A stretch of 64,000 nt of DNA from an uncultured Clostridia bacterium. GTDB lineage: Bacteria > Bacillota > Clostridia > Lachnospirales > Lachnospiraceae. The position numbers were made by a program, and so were the translations under genes. The DNA is taken from assembly GCA_947385955.1 (NCBI GenBank), contig CANDNA010000002.1:1-64000 (forward strand). Reading direction: 5' to 3'. Positions within the stretch are counted from its first letter, which is position 1. Each line of letters starts with the position of its first letter. Positions 55,406-64,000 of the stretch are shown in pieces. The notes beneath the pieces are model-generated. The model saw only the letters and a list, made by a program, of their open reading frames with translations, searched no databases and was not told where the DNA came from.

Positions 55406-55441
55406 AAAATAGATACTATGCAATTTTCTTTTAATACGTAC

Positions 55442-55470
55442 AGCATATACCTGAATATACAGTTTGTCAA
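55442..55470 (-). promoter_or_regulatory. Promoter of the SAM riboswitch-metK unit
   Basis: On the minus strand TTGACA (55465-55470), 17 bp, TATGCT (55442-55447). Transcription would begin about 30 bases before the aptamer. Confidence 0.78.
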
Positions 55471-55502
55471 TCTTTTTCTGATTTATATCTGCTATATTTA
55501 TC

Positions 55503-56795
55503 TTAACCTGCACACAATTTGAATTTCTGCAAAGCCTTGTCCGTATCCACCAATTCAATCTGGGCGCCCAGGCTTTTTAATTTCTGAGGGAAGTCCTCAT
55601 ATCCTCTTTCAATATAGCGGATCTCATCAATGGTGGTAACTCCCTCCGCTGCCAGCCCGGCCAGCACAAGAGCGGCCCCTGCACGCAAATCCGGTGCGGT
55701 TATGCTGGCGCCTGTATAGCGCTCCACCCCATTGATAATGGCCGTATTGCCTTCTACCTTCACACTGCCGCCCATACGGGTCAGCTCATCCACATATTTA
55801 AACCGGTTTTCAAAAATACTTTCCGTTACGATGCTGGTTCCGTTGGAAAGCCCCAGTGCAACGGCAATCTGTGGCTGCATATCTGTAGGGAAACCCGGAT
55901 AGGGAAGCGTCTTAACATGGGTATGCCGCAGCTTCCTGGAAGCCACCACACGCACGGCATCATCCGACTCCTCTATCTCGCAGCCGATTTCCAGCAGCTT
56001 GGCGCTGATGGACTCCAGATGCTTGGGAATCACGTTTTTCACGGTAATATCCCCTTTGGTCACGGCCGCCGCAAACATAAAAGTGCCTGCCTCGATCTGA
56101 TCGGGAATGATCGCATACTCCGTCCGGTGCAGCTTTGCCACACCCCGGATACGGATCACATCCGTTCCCGCACCTTTGATGTTGGCGCCCATACTGTTCA
56201 GAAAGTTGGCCAGATCTACCACATGAGGCTCTTTGGCCGCATTTTCTATAATCGTCATACCCTCTGCCATAACCGCTGCCATCATCACATTGATGGTAGC
56301 TCCCACAGTTACCACATCCATGTAGATATGATTGCCCCGCAGATGATCCGCCTGGGCAATGATCAGGCCGTGGGCGATATTGACCTCCGCTCCCAGCGCA
56401 CGAAAGCCTTTCAGATGCTGGTCAATGGGCCGGCTGCCAATATTGCAGCCTCCCGGCAGGGCCACTTCAGCTTTTTTGTATTTGCCTAAGAGAGCACCCA
56501 GAAGGTAATAAGATGCCCTGATTTTTTTGATATAATCACCGTCAATCACCAGATCGTGAATCTGGGAACCGTTGATCTTCACGGTATGCCTGTCAATCCG
56601 CTCCACAATTCCGCCGATGCTGGAAATGGCCTGCAGCAGTACATTGGTATCCCGTACATCAGGCATATTCTCTATCATTACGGTCTCATCCGTCATCACA
56701 GAAGCAGCCAGTATCGCCAGCGCAGCATTTTTGGCGCCGCCGATTTCCACTTCACCGACCAATGGATTACCGCCTTTAATCGCATATTGTTCCAT
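55503..56795 (-). CDS. murA: UDP-N-acetylglucosamine 1-carboxyvinyltransferase
   Basis: MurA starts peptidoglycan precursor synthesis by adding enolpyruvyl to UDP-GlcNAc. The 430-residue protein has the EPSP-synthase fold and the reactive Cys in ALPGGCNIGSRPID (about 117), the site hit by fosfomycin. Its start MEQYAIKGGNPLVGEVEIGG and the C-terminal GYEDFPQKLKSLGAQIE match the family. The promoter is at 56829-56857. Confidence 0.95.
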   Translation of the reverse strand: MEQYAIKGGNPLVGEVEIGGAKNAALAILAASVMTDETVMIENMPDVRDTNVLLQAISSIGGIVERIDRHTVKINGSQIHDLVIDGDYIKKIRASYYLLGALLGKYKKAEVALPGGCNIGSRPIDQHLKGFRALGAEVNIAHGLIIAQADHLRGNHIYMDVVTVGATINVMMAAVMAEGMTIIENAAKEPHVVDLANFLNSMGANIKGAGTDVIRIRGVAKLHRTEYAIIPDQIEAGTFMFAAAVTKGDITVKNVIPKHLESISAKLLEIGCEIEESDDAVRVVASRKLRHTHVKTLPYPGFPTDMQPQIAVALGLSNGTSIVTESIFENRFKYVDELTRMGGSVKVEGNTAIINGVERYTGASITAPDLRAGAALVLAGLAAEGVTTIDEIRYIERGYEDFPQKLKSLGAQIELVDTDKALQKFKLCAG

Positions 56796-56828
56796 CTTTT
56801 TGACCTCTGAAAAATTAAGACTATTAAG

Positions 56829-56857
56829 TAGTATACCACATTTCTCTCATTTGTAAA
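56829..56857 (-). promoter_or_regulatory. Promoter of murA
   Basis: On the minus strand TTTACA (56852-56857), 17 bp, TATACT (56829-56834), 33 bases before the murA ATG. Confidence 0.7.
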
Positions 56858-56905
56858 GCCAGAGTATTTTCCTTTGTATGGAATCAGCCAGCCATCCGCT
56901 GCTTT

Positions 56906-58471
56906 TCAGCTTAAATGATTCAGCGGATTGACCTGAGAACCTCCGATTAAAATTTCAAAATGCACATGCGGCCCGGTGCTCCTGCCGGTATTCCCGCTGA
57001 GCGCAATTTTCTGCCCCTGGGATACCCGCTGGCCTGCTTTTACAAGTACCTTACTTAAATGACCGTATCTGGTCTGTCTCCCGTCCCCATGATCAATATA
57101 TACCACATAGCCGTAACCGCTGCCCCAGCCGGCCTTTGTCACCACACCGTCACAGGAAGCCATAACCGCTGTCCCGATGGGCGTGGCCCAGTCGATTCCT
57201 TTATGATAGCTGGAAGCGCCCTTGGTAGGTGCATTCCGCCTTCCGAAGCCGGAGGAAAGCCGTCCGCCGGAAATCGGCTTGATATATGTGGGCGGTGTTT
57301 TGGTACCCCGTTCCACAATCTTGGGCACCGCCTCCATTGTCACTTCTTCCTTCAGGATTTCCCGTCCGGTTTCCGCATCGTTGCGATAGGAAACCACTGC
57401 CACGACACGCCTGTGCCCTGCCGATGGCTCCTGTCTGGTAACCCGCTCTGTTGTGTACCAACTGTCATTGTCTATATAAATGACATCCGAATCATAATCT
57501 TCTTCATAATATTGCTGTTCCTGACGTACCACAGACAGCTCCGGCTCCGGAGCGGTAACAATGATTTCATCTCCCACACGGATGGTGGAGCTTTCATTTT
57601 CGATGGTGGGATTGATCTCGATCAGCCTGTCCATCGCCAGCCCGTTGTCCTCTGCTATCTGAGACAGGGTGTCTCCTGCCACCACCTCGTAAATTTTATT
57701 TTTTTCCTGTTTCTTTGTCACCCGTTCGATGGCTTCCTGCAGCGGCGTCACATCCTCCGGCGGCAGATACGCCTCCACAACTTCCACCGAATCCCCATAG
57801 GCCATAGAAATCAGTCCCAGCTCATAATCGGAAAACTCTTTTTCTCTCCCACTTTCCAGCACGCCGTCTGTCTGTGAAAGGCAGGCATCCACGCCTGCTG
57901 TTTTATGGAAATCATCGGCCTCCTCTTTTTTCTGCTCTTCCTCCTGATTTGTCACCTGAGTCGTAAGCACATTCAGTTCCCGGAACGGATCCAGTACCAG
58001 GCGGACTCCATACTGATCCGCAGTATCATACTGGTCGAATACCGCATTCAACAGCCCCAGTACATCCTGTGAACTGGCCAGGTTCACCGTAAAATCATTG
58101 ATCTTCACCGTATAGGAACGGGCCAGTGTTTCCACCTCGCTGGCTTTCATAACCTCCGCCATATTGGCAACGATTACTTCCTCCGTATCTACCCTGCCAA
58201 AATATACCTCTTCCCCTTCCACAGACACCTCTGCCTCCAGCATAACAGGCGCCTTGCTTTCTCCTGCCACCTGCAGACGTGCCTGCCGTACCAGGGCTTC
58301 CACATCCTCTTCGGCACTGGTCCCCACTGTGACGCCATTGAGCGTCACATAAAAAATATTATTGCCTGTATGTTCCAGTTTCATATAAGATGGCAGAAAG
58401 AAAGCACTGACAATAACTGCCAGCCCCATTCCTTTCAAATATGCCCATTTCATCTTGTTCGGATTTTTCAT
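56906..58471 (-). CDS. M23 peptidoglycan endopeptidase with LysM and G5 domains
   Basis: The protein has an N-terminal membrane anchor (about 12-30), a large N-terminal region of about 230 residues, LysM (YEVVAGDTLSQIAEDNGLAM, about 262-306), a G5 domain (REILKEEVTMEAVPKIVERG) and a C-terminal M23 metallopeptidase (about 410-518). The M23 domain shows the zinc ligands in SSGFGRRNAPT...HKGIDWATP and GPHVHFEIL. It should cut cell-wall crosslinks at the cell surface. It has 521 residues and is the SpoIIQ/DipM-like type. Confidence 0.92.
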   Translation of the reverse strand: MKNPNKMKWAYLKGMGLAVIVSAFFLPSYMKLEHTGNNIFYVTLNGVTVGTSAEEDVEALVRQARLQVAGESKAPVMLEAEVSVEGEEVYFGRVDTEEVIVANMAEVMKASEVETLARSYTVKINDFTVNLASSQDVLGLLNAVFDQYDTADQYGVRLVLDPFRELNVLTTQVTNQEEEQKKEEADDFHKTAGVDACLSQTDGVLESGREKEFSDYELGLISMAYGDSVEVVEAYLPPEDVTPLQEAIERVTKKQEKNKIYEVVAGDTLSQIAEDNGLAMDRLIEINPTIENESSTIRVGDEIIVTAPEPELSVVRQEQQYYEEDYDSDVIYIDNDSWYTTERVTRQEPSAGHRRVVAVVSYRNDAETGREILKEEVTMEAVPKIVERGTKTPPTYIKPISGGRLSSGFGRRNAPTKGASSYHKGIDWATPIGTAVMASCDGVVTKAGWGSGYGYVVYIDHGDGRQTRYGHLSKVLVKAGQRVSQGQKIALSGNTGRSTGPHVHFEILIGGSQVNPLNHLS

Positions 58472-58616
58472 TCTTATTTTTCAGACTTTCTGTTCTGAGA
58501 AACGAACAACAGAAAGCGCACCGGGCAGACTTTCTATTGTCATGAATGACTGCAGCTTTCGCCCACAGTCATGTAATAATTCTGTAACACTTTTATTCTA
58601 ACAGCTAATTTTTTAC

Positions 58617-58645
58617 TTGTAAAGATTTTTCCAAATTTGTACAAT
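58617..58645 (+). promoter_or_regulatory. Promoter of the polymerase IV gene
   Basis: TTGTAA (58617-58622), 17 bp and TACAAT (58640-58645), 22 bases before the ATG. No LexA-type box (GAAC-N4-GTTC) was seen. Confidence 0.6.
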
Positions 58646-58667
58646 GGTAAGGAAACAGGAGGTGTAC

Positions 58668-59885
58668 ATGGATTCGATTGTATTTCATATAGATGTGAAC
58701 TCTGCCTATTTAAGCTGGACTGCACTGAAACGCCTGTCAGACGGCACTCCCCCAGACCTGCGGCTGATTCCCTCTATTATAGGCGGTGATATGGAAAAAC
58801 GACACGGCGTGGTGCTGGCCAAATCTGATCCTGCCAGAAAATACGGCATCAAAACCGGTGAGCCGGTAGTCAGTGCATTCCGAAAATGCCCCTCTCTGGT
58901 TATGGTGCCGCCGGATCATGATCTGTATGCAAACTGTTCCGGAGAATTGATGACATATCTGTCGGATTTTTGCCCGGATATGGAACAGGTCAGCGTGGAT
59001 GAATGCTATATGGACTTTACTCCCATAGCGCATCAATATAAGACACCTGTGTCAGGTGCTGACCATATCCGGGAACAGATCCTGAAAACCTTTGGGTTTA
59101 CAGTAAATATCGGAGTTTCGGACCGCAGGGTACTGGCCAAAATGGCTTCCGACTTTCAAAAACCCAATCTGACACATACGCTGTTTTCCACGGAAATTGA
59201 AAAAAAGATGTGGCCCCTTCCGGTTTCTTCTTTATATATGTGCGGAAACTCCAGTGTGGAAACACTGCGCAAGCTGGGCATTCTCACCATCAAAGATCTG
59301 GCTCTCGCCGACCCCGGCATTCTGGAAGCCCATTTAAAAAGTCATGGACGGCTGCTCTGGCAGTATGCCAATGGTATAGATGACTCTCCTGTCATCACCC
59401 ATCCGGTCAAAGCCAAATGCATCGGTAATTCCATTACACTGTCCCGGGATGCCCTGACAGCAGGCCAGGCCAAAACCGCTCTGCTCTCTCTGTCAGAATC
59501 CGTGGCATCCAGACTCAGAGCAGCCCGGCAGCAGGCCCTTTCCGAAAGCATCGAAATCAAATATGCCGACTTTCAGACTGTTTCTCATCAGACCACCTTT
59601 TCCGTTCCGGTAGACAGTGACCGGACGATCTATGAAACCGCCTGCAGACTCTTTGATGAAATATGGAGTCAGGCGCCCATCCGACTGCTGGGTATCCACA
59701 CCACCAGGCTCTGTCAGGCCGGCGAACCGGTGCAACTGTCCCTGTTTGATCCGGAACAGCCCCGGCGCCTTGAAAAACAGCATAAACTGGACGAAGCCAT
59801 CGATGCCATACGGAAACGCTACGGAAAAGACGCAGTGGTCCGGGGCAGCCTTCTGGGACGCGGTGAAGAATTTAAAAAGCACTGA
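58668..59885 (+). CDS. dinB: Y-family DNA polymerase (DNA polymerase IV)
   Basis: The 405-residue protein starts at the ATG at 58668, with AGGAGG five bases upstream. It has FHIDVNSAYLSWTALKRL (first catalytic Asp), SVDECYMDFT (second and third acidic residues, about 105), a thumb with HhH-like KLGILTIKDLALADPG, and a little-finger domain. Translesion synthesis is the expected role. It points away from the leftward core genes and ends in a basic tail without an obvious beta-clamp motif other than VQLSLFD (about 365). Confidence 0.92.
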   Translation: MDSIVFHIDVNSAYLSWTALKRLSDGTPPDLRLIPSIIGGDMEKRHGVVLAKSDPARKYGIKTGEPVVSAFRKCPSLVMVPPDHDLYANCSGELMTYLSDFCPDMEQVSVDECYMDFTPIAHQYKTPVSGADHIREQILKTFGFTVNIGVSDRRVLAKMASDFQKPNLTHTLFSTEIEKKMWPLPVSSLYMCGNSSVETLRKLGILTIKDLALADPGILEAHLKSHGRLLWQYANGIDDSPVITHPVKAKCIGNSITLSRDALTAGQAKTALLSLSESVASRLRAARQQALSESIEIKYADFQTVSHQTTFSVPVDSDRTIYETACRLFDEIWSQAPIRLLGIHTTRLCQAGEPVQLSLFDPEQPRRLEKQHKLDEAIDAIRKRYGKDAVVRGSLLGRGEEFKKH

Positions 59886-59888
59886 CCC

Positions 59889-60452
59889 TTATTTTTTCCG
59901 TACGCTGTAGCCAAAGGTCCCTATCGGCTTTCCCAGCGCATAATAAGTCCCGTGGGAATATACAATCGGCTTTGCCTTTGAAAGGTCAAACTTTCCGTTT
60001 TGGTCCATATAGCTTTCCTCCGCATGGACACAGGTCACTTTTGCCAGAAACATATCGTGAGTTCCCAGCTTTAATATCTCTGTTACCTTACATTCTATAT
60101 TGACCGGACTTTCTGCTATCATTGGCGCTCCCACTGTTTCTGCCGACACCGGCGTCAGGTTCATTTCTTTCCATTTATTCACATCCCTGCCGCTTCTCAC
60201 ACCACAGTAATCTGTGGCAAACGCCAGTTTTTCTGTGGTCAGATTGACCACAAATTCTCCGCTTTCCCGGATCATGGCATAGGAATGCCGCTCCTTCCTT
60301 ACAGAAATCGAAAGCATGGGCGGATCCGAACAGACCGTCCCGGTCCATGCCACCGTAAACAGATTCTGCTCTCCTTTGCTCCCTGCCGTACTGACCAGCA
60401 CCGCCGGCAGAGGATACAACATATTGCCCGGCTTCCAAATCTGCTTGCTCAT
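59889..60452 (-). CDS. Flavin reductase family protein
   Basis: The 187-residue protein (MSKQIWKPGNMLYPLPAVLV) has the FMN-binding split-barrel pattern NLFTVAWTGTVCSDPPMLSI and SVRKERHSYAMIRESGEFVV, then HDMFLAKVTCVHAEE. It belongs to the DIM6/NTAB-type flavin reductase/oxidoreductase group. It converges with dinB with only three bases between the stops. Confidence 0.88.
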   Translation of the reverse strand: MSKQIWKPGNMLYPLPAVLVSTAGSKGEQNLFTVAWTGTVCSDPPMLSISVRKERHSYAMIRESGEFVVNLTTEKLAFATDYCGVRSGRDVNKWKEMNLTPVSAETVGAPMIAESPVNIECKVTEILKLGTHDMFLAKVTCVHAEESYMDQNGKFDLSKAKPIVYSHGTYYALGKPIGTFGYSVRKK

Positions 60453-60516
60453 AAACACATCCTCCCTGCTAAACGCCGTAATACCCTTTATTATGCTCTT
60501 TCCGGAACGTCAAACG

Positions 60517-61491
60517 TCATGCAAAATATCCCAGGATATTCGCAATCAAAACTCCCAGATTGCCCAGAGAAGCCAGCAGGATAACGGCCAAAAAAGCATA
60601 AATCCCCTTTCTTCCCGGCCTCTCTTTCTGTATACTCTCACGAAGCTCTGTGATCTGGTTCTTGTTTTCTTCCAGCAGCACTGCCTGTACATTTCTGTAT
60701 ACTTTTACACTTTCCCGGTGCATAAACTCCTGCAGCTCTGCCGAAGATGCCTTTAATTTTTCTTCGATTTCCTCAGCAAACTCTCCGCTCTCCGCAAATG
60801 CTTCTTTCATCTCTTCCACAGCAGCACTCACCCTGCTCAGCTCCTGTCTGATTTCTGAAAGAGCCGTTCCTGACTCTTCTCTGGCTGACTGCTCTTTTGC
60901 CTGCATTCTGTTCAGTTCTGACAAAGCGGATTCTGACAGCTCCCGCAAAGTCCCCATATCACTGTGCACATTTGCCAGCTCTTTTTGCAGCGCCCCGCCG
61001 CCGCAGGCCTCCATAAGCGCTGTCTGCGCCGCTGCCGCATCTCTGCGCATATCCGCCAGCTCTTTCTGTACAGCCCCGGAACCATCCCTGGCTGCTTCTG
61101 CCGCTGCCTGTGCCGCCATAAGGCTCTCCCTCACCTCACCGTACTCTTTTCGCTCCTGCTCCGCTTCTTCCTGCATGGATGTCAGATCCCTGCGAACCTC
61201 CTCCAGCACTTCCTGCAAAAAGGCAAGCTGCCCGTTCTCCTGCTTTTCCTTTTCATCCATCTCTGCCAGAGCACGTCCGGCCAGTGTATTCACCTTTTCT
61301 GCCAGTGACCGTATCTTCTCCGCCGACTCCACATTTTTCAGATTCAGTCTGCGCATTTCCTGCATACATTCGTCATATTCTTTTCTCTGCGTTCTCAGGC
61401 GGTCCAGCTCCTGGGCCTCCGCCTGGGTATTTGCATTAATAATTTCCTGGGCGTTGAACCGCTGAGACAGCCTGTTCATAAAATTGTCCAT
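60517..61491 (-). CDS. Long coiled-coil protein with C-terminal membrane helix
   Basis: Starting at the ATG at 61491 (GGAGG upstream), the 324-residue protein is almost all coiled coil rich in Glu, Ala and Gln (about 30-280). It ends in a basic patch (KERPGRKG) and one hydrophobic helix (YAFLAVILLASLGNLGVLIA). It is probably a tail-anchored structural or cell-shape protein of the cytoplasm. No family is recognised. Its own promoter is at 61545-61573. Confidence 0.75.
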   Translation of the reverse strand: MDNFMNRLSQRFNAQEIINANTQAEAQELDRLRTQRKEYDECMQEMRRLNLKNVESAEKIRSLAEKVNTLAGRALAEMDEKEKQENGQLAFLQEVLEEVRRDLTSMQEEAEQERKEYGEVRESLMAAQAAAEAARDGSGAVQKELADMRRDAAAAQTALMEACGGGALQKELANVHSDMGTLRELSESALSELNRMQAKEQSAREESGTALSEIRQELSRVSAAVEEMKEAFAESGEFAEEIEEKLKASSAELQEFMHRESVKVYRNVQAVLLEENKNQITELRESIQKERPGRKGIYAFLAVILLASLGNLGVLIANILGYFA

Positions 61492-61544
61492 GTATTTTCC
61501 TCCGCACCTTATCTCCTGTCCGCTTTGCAACCTATCTATCGCCT

Positions 61545-61573
61545 ATTCTATCATTTCTCCGAAAAATTGACAA
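61545..61573 (-). promoter_or_regulatory. Promoter of the coiled-coil gene
   Basis: On the minus strand TTGTCA (61568-61573), 17 bp, TAGAAT (61545-61550). Confidence 0.65.
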
Positions 61574-61922
61574 CCAGGCAGGGAAAGGGACAGACATATC
61601 AACCTTTCATCTGACTTATCCCAGTCCCTGATCCGTCTTCTTCCTTGTGCAACATGCATACTTGATATTAAATTTCGGCTTTTCTTTTATAATGTTTTAC
61701 CATATAGTTACACTTTGTTCATAATTTATTCACAATTATATGCTATACTAAATTCAACTTAAAGAACAGCATGTATATGTTCTTCCTTACACAGATAGAT
61801 AATTTTTTCATAATAGCCCCGGTGGTCAGAGATGATTGCCGGGGCACTCCTCATTTTACAGATTCTGTTACCAGAGTATTGAAGCATCTATTTATACCAT
61901 CACAATCGGGAGAAACGATTTC
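61574..61922. other. Gene-free stretch with a GC-rich hairpin
   Basis: No gene is seen here. GCCCCGG (61816-61822) and CCGGGGC (61839-61845) form a 7-bp stem, with a T-rich tract a few bases later, just ahead of the gene starting at 61923. It may be a leader hairpin or a partial terminator. The upstream part is AT-rich, with TATACT at 61744-61749 as a possible -10. Confidence 0.4.
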
Positions 61923-62393
61923 ATGAGAAGAAAAGACAGGGAAGTAACCGACAAAGAAAAGATCCGGCAAATCATCGACCGCTGTTTTTGCTGCCGTATC
62001 GGCTTCTGCGATGAAGGGCAGGTCTATATCGTACCGATGAATTTCGGATATGCGGCCCGGCAGGACCGGTATACCTTCTATTTCCACAGTGCCAAAGAAG
62101 GAAGAAAGATAGATTTGATCCAAAAAAATCCCCATGTGGGGATTGAGCTGGACACAGGGGGCCAGCTCATTGCATCCGATCTGGCCTGCGGCTGTTCGGC
62201 CCGCTACCAGAGCATTGTTGCAAGCGGCATCCTGCATATGGTAACGGACCCTGCAGAAAAGCAGGCAGGGCTGATCGCCATTCTGAAACACACCACAGGA
62301 AAGCAGGACTGGCATTTTGACGAATCCATGCTGCAGGCTGTCTGTGTATTCAAAGCAGACATTACCAATCTCTCCTGTAAAGAACATAAATAG
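61923..62393 (+). CDS. Pyridoxamine 5'-phosphate oxidase-like (NimA-type) protein
   Basis: The 156-residue protein starts MRRKDREVTDKEKIRQIIDR, followed by CFCCRIGFCDEGQVYIVPMN and GYAARQDRYTFYFHSAKEGR, a split-barrel flavin-binding pattern. This group includes nitroimidazole-resistance proteins and F420/FMN-dependent reductases. The Cys-rich CFCC segment near the start is typical for the family. An ATG 29 codons upstream has no ribosome site. Confidence 0.85.
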   Translation: MRRKDREVTDKEKIRQIIDRCFCCRIGFCDEGQVYIVPMNFGYAARQDRYTFYFHSAKEGRKIDLIQKNPHVGIELDTGGQLIASDLACGCSARYQSIVASGILHMVTDPAEKQAGLIAILKHTTGKQDWHFDESMLQAVCVFKADITNLSCKEHK

Positions 62394-62442
62394 GCAAATC
62401 ACGCAGCATTTATACAGATGCAATCACCAATGTGCTTCCATA

Positions 62443-63093
62443 TTATGCCACATATCCATACATAAAGATGAAATGACAGATGCTTCCTCCGATCACGAAT
62501 AAGTGAAAGATTTCATGGGAGCCGAAATTTTCATGTTTTCCGTTGAAAATGGGAAGTTTCAACGCATAGATCACACCGCCTATGGTGTAAACAATACCTC
62601 CTGCCAGCAGCCACAGAAACGCTCCCAGAGGCAGCAGCGCCCGAAGCTGTCCGAATACAAGGACGCATACCCAGCCCAGGGCAATATATACGACTGAGGA
62701 AAACCATTTGGGACAGGTGATCCACAGTACATTGACAGCCATGCCAAACATGGCAATCCCCCATACCAGTCCCAGCAGAAACAGGCCCGTCCTGCCCTCC
62801 AGTACGATCAGGCAGACCGGTGTATAGGAGCCTGCGATCATAACAAATATCATCATATGGTCTATTTTACGAAATACTTTCAGCGCTTTGGCCGATACAT
62901 TCACTGCATGATAGGTGGTACTGGCCCCATACAGCAGGATCATACTGAGCATGAAGATTCCCATTGCGGCAAAGCAGGTCGTGCCTGCACTCATTCCTGA
63001 TTTTACCAGCAAAGGCACCGAAGCAAATACCGCCATCATCATCCCTATAAAATGTGTAATCGCGCTTCCCGGTTCTCTTATCGTAATCTGCAT
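62443..63093 (-). CDS. Hemolysin III (PAQR/YqfA-like) family membrane protein
   Basis: The 216-residue protein has seven hydrophobic helices and the conserved motifs of the family: EPGSAITHFIGMM at the start, YGASTTYHAV and HEIFHLFVIGGSICHF near the end, with the predicted metal-binding His residues. The function in Firmicutes is not settled; hydrolase activity on lipids is suspected for related PAQR proteins. It has no close partner gene in the window. Confidence 0.88.
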   Translation of the reverse strand: MQITIREPGSAITHFIGMMMAVFASVPLLVKSGMSAGTTCFAAMGIFMLSMILLYGASTTYHAVNVSAKALKVFRKIDHMMIFVMIAGSYTPVCLIVLEGRTGLFLLGLVWGIAMFGMAVNVLWITCPKWFSSVVYIALGWVCVLVFGQLRALLPLGAFLWLLAGGIVYTIGGVIYALKLPIFNGKHENFGSHEIFHLFVIGGSICHFIFMYGYVA

Positions 63094-63197
63094 CCTGACA
63101 CCTCCGTATATCCAGATATTTACATGTAGTATTCATTACTACGTGTTATATCTATAATATTACGTTATATTATATGCAATGTCAATAAGAAATACCC

Positions 63198-63479
63198 CTA
63201 TCTTTCATTTTTTTCATCTTCTTCAATCACCTGTATTTCCAGATAATCAAAATCCACCGTTTCGATAAAACAGTCCTTTGTAAATCTGGCCCTGGCGTGA
63301 CGCTTAAAATCATTTACCACTGCATCCAGCCAGATCGGCTGCTCCAGGTCAAACCGGCCGCAGCACTCTTCCAGAGCAGCAAACACTTTGTGCGTTCTGG
63401 TATCTTCTTCCGGTCTTTCAATTACCGTATCCCGTAGCATCCGGTTGTCTTTCCACAGTTTACACCACATGCGAAACAT
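63198..63479 (-). CDS. Hypothetical protein (93 aa)
   Basis: From the ATG at 63479 (MFRMWCKLWKDNRMLRDTVI) the protein contains ALEECCGRFDLEQPIWLDAV and ends in an acidic tail. The layout (a basic beginning, a central DUF-like alpha/beta part, an acidic tail) is seen in small Lachnospiraceae proteins, but I cannot assign a family. It lies divergent to the alarmone synthetase gene. Confidence 0.6.
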   Translation of the reverse strand: MFRMWCKLWKDNRMLRDTVIERPEEDTRTHKVFAALEECCGRFDLEQPIWLDAVVNDFKRHARARFTKDCFIETVDFDYLEIQVIEEDEKNER

Positions 63480-63641
63480 CTGAATCCTTTCACCTCCCCT
63501 GTCTTTTTTCACAATACTTTTTTCCTATTTATTAATTTTTTGTGAATAATACACATCCCCATTGTTTTGTGATATAATCATATTATAGTAGCTCTTGGCA
63601 TACAATAATAGTATTCTGCCATAAACAAACGAGGTATGCAA

Positions 63642-64000
63642 ATGGAATTTAAACCTTCACCAGACAGCGGAGTGGACTCATGGAAGGAAGTCACACTGAT
63701 TTACAATTCAGCATTAAAGGAAATCGGAACCAAACTGGAAATTTTAAATGATGAATTTCAGCATGTGCATAGATATAATCCGATTGAGCATATCAAATCC
63801 AGACTGAAATCGCCGGAAAGCATCGTCAAAAAGCTCAAAAAACACGGCTATGAATCCACCATAGAAAATATGGTAAATTATGTCAATGATATTGCCGGTG
63901 TCCGTGTCATCTGCTCTTTTACATCCGATATTTACCGGATTGCAGAGATGATTACCAACCAGAGCGACATCAAAGTGCTTTCTGTCAAGGATTATATCAA
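63642..64000 (+). CDS. Small alarmone synthetase (RelA/SpoT domain), 5' part
   Basis: The frame is open from the ATG at 63642 to the window end (about 119 residues). It contains RYNPIEHIKSRLKSPESIVK, then KHGYESTIENMVNYVNDIAG and VRVICSFTSDIYRIAEMI, which are the substrate-binding and catalytic signature of (p)ppGpp synthetases of the RelQ/YjbM type. No hydrolase domain precedes it. A TATAAT box lies at 63573-63578. Confidence 0.88.
   Translation, partial: MEFKPSPDSGVDSWKEVTLIYNSALKEIGTKLEILNDEFQHVHRYNPIEHIKSRLKSPESIVKKLKKHGYESTIENMVNYVNDIAGVRVICSFTSDIYRIAEMITNQSDIKVLSVKDYI

Noticed and set aside
57059-57877. 272-codon open frame on the + strand
   Set aside because: It is antisense to the M23 peptidase gene and has no recognisable domain.

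Overview
The window looks like a chromosome segment of a Lachnospiraceae-type Clostridia. The evidence is the conserved neighbourhood lysS-greA ... dusB-coaX-DUF6145-birA-argF, a SleB-like hydrolase, a metK with a SAM-I (S-box) leader, an ATP-type PfkA carrying the clostridial variant of its motif, and strong Gram-positive ribosome binding sites throughout. No rRNA, tRNA or CRISPR array was seen.

Region 1 (1 to about 7.64 kb) is the right part of an integrated element (A). It holds the tail of a HicB antitoxin, an HTH protein, a repeat-rich 0.9-kb noncoding stretch, a J-domain protein, an ERCC4-type nuclease, small unknown genes, an iteron-like repeat cluster, a primase-helicase split by a -1 frameshift at an A7 run, a DUF6462-like DNA-binding protein and a divergent repressor. 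Region 2 (about 7.63 to 21.37 kb) is a second, apparently complete element (B), bounded by 13-bp direct repeats. It has a tyrosine integrase at its left end, a cluster of tiny related genes, an RHH protein, a type I toxin with its antisense RNA, its own sigma-70-like factor, a second ERCC4 nuclease, a small-terminase-like packaging protein, a D5/P4-type primase-helicase, a second DUF6462-like protein and a divergent repressor that starts with TTG. A and B share several gene families and the same right-end order, so they look like two relatives inserted in tandem at one site next to lysS. B has no capsid, tail or conjugation genes. Its TerS-like gene makes a phage-satellite (PICI-like) lifestyle the most interesting reading.

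Region 3 (21.4 to 33 kb) is core: translation and transcription factors (lysS, greA), dusB, coaX, birA, argF, an SPFH/NfeD membrane pair and a SleB-like cell-wall hydrolase. All are read leftwards. Region 4 (33 to 46.5 kb) is accessory metabolism. A MerR-led leftward gene run carries two lipoprotein flavodoxins (one fused to a SUMF1/formylglycine-enzyme-like domain), a cupin, a flavoprotein, an aldo/keto reductase, a CMD-family protein, a DUF4405-DUF362 fusion and a permease, with two pseudogenes in the middle. Next to it are a beta-glucoside PTS, a 6-phospho-beta-glucosidase and a LysR regulator. The same 38-bp double LysR-type box with a shared -35 (GTCTAA on the + strand) sits in front of both the MerR gene and the PTS gene, so the two units may be co-regulated.

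Region 5 (46.5 to 64 kb) is core again: proC, an SpoU-type rRNA methyltransferase, pfkA, dnaE, a GGDEF cyclase, metK with its riboswitch, murA, an M23 peptidase, DNA polymerase IV, flavin reductase, a coiled-coil membrane protein, a pyridoxamine-oxidase-like protein, a hemolysin III family protein and the start of a RelA/SpoT-domain alarmone synthetase cut by the window end.
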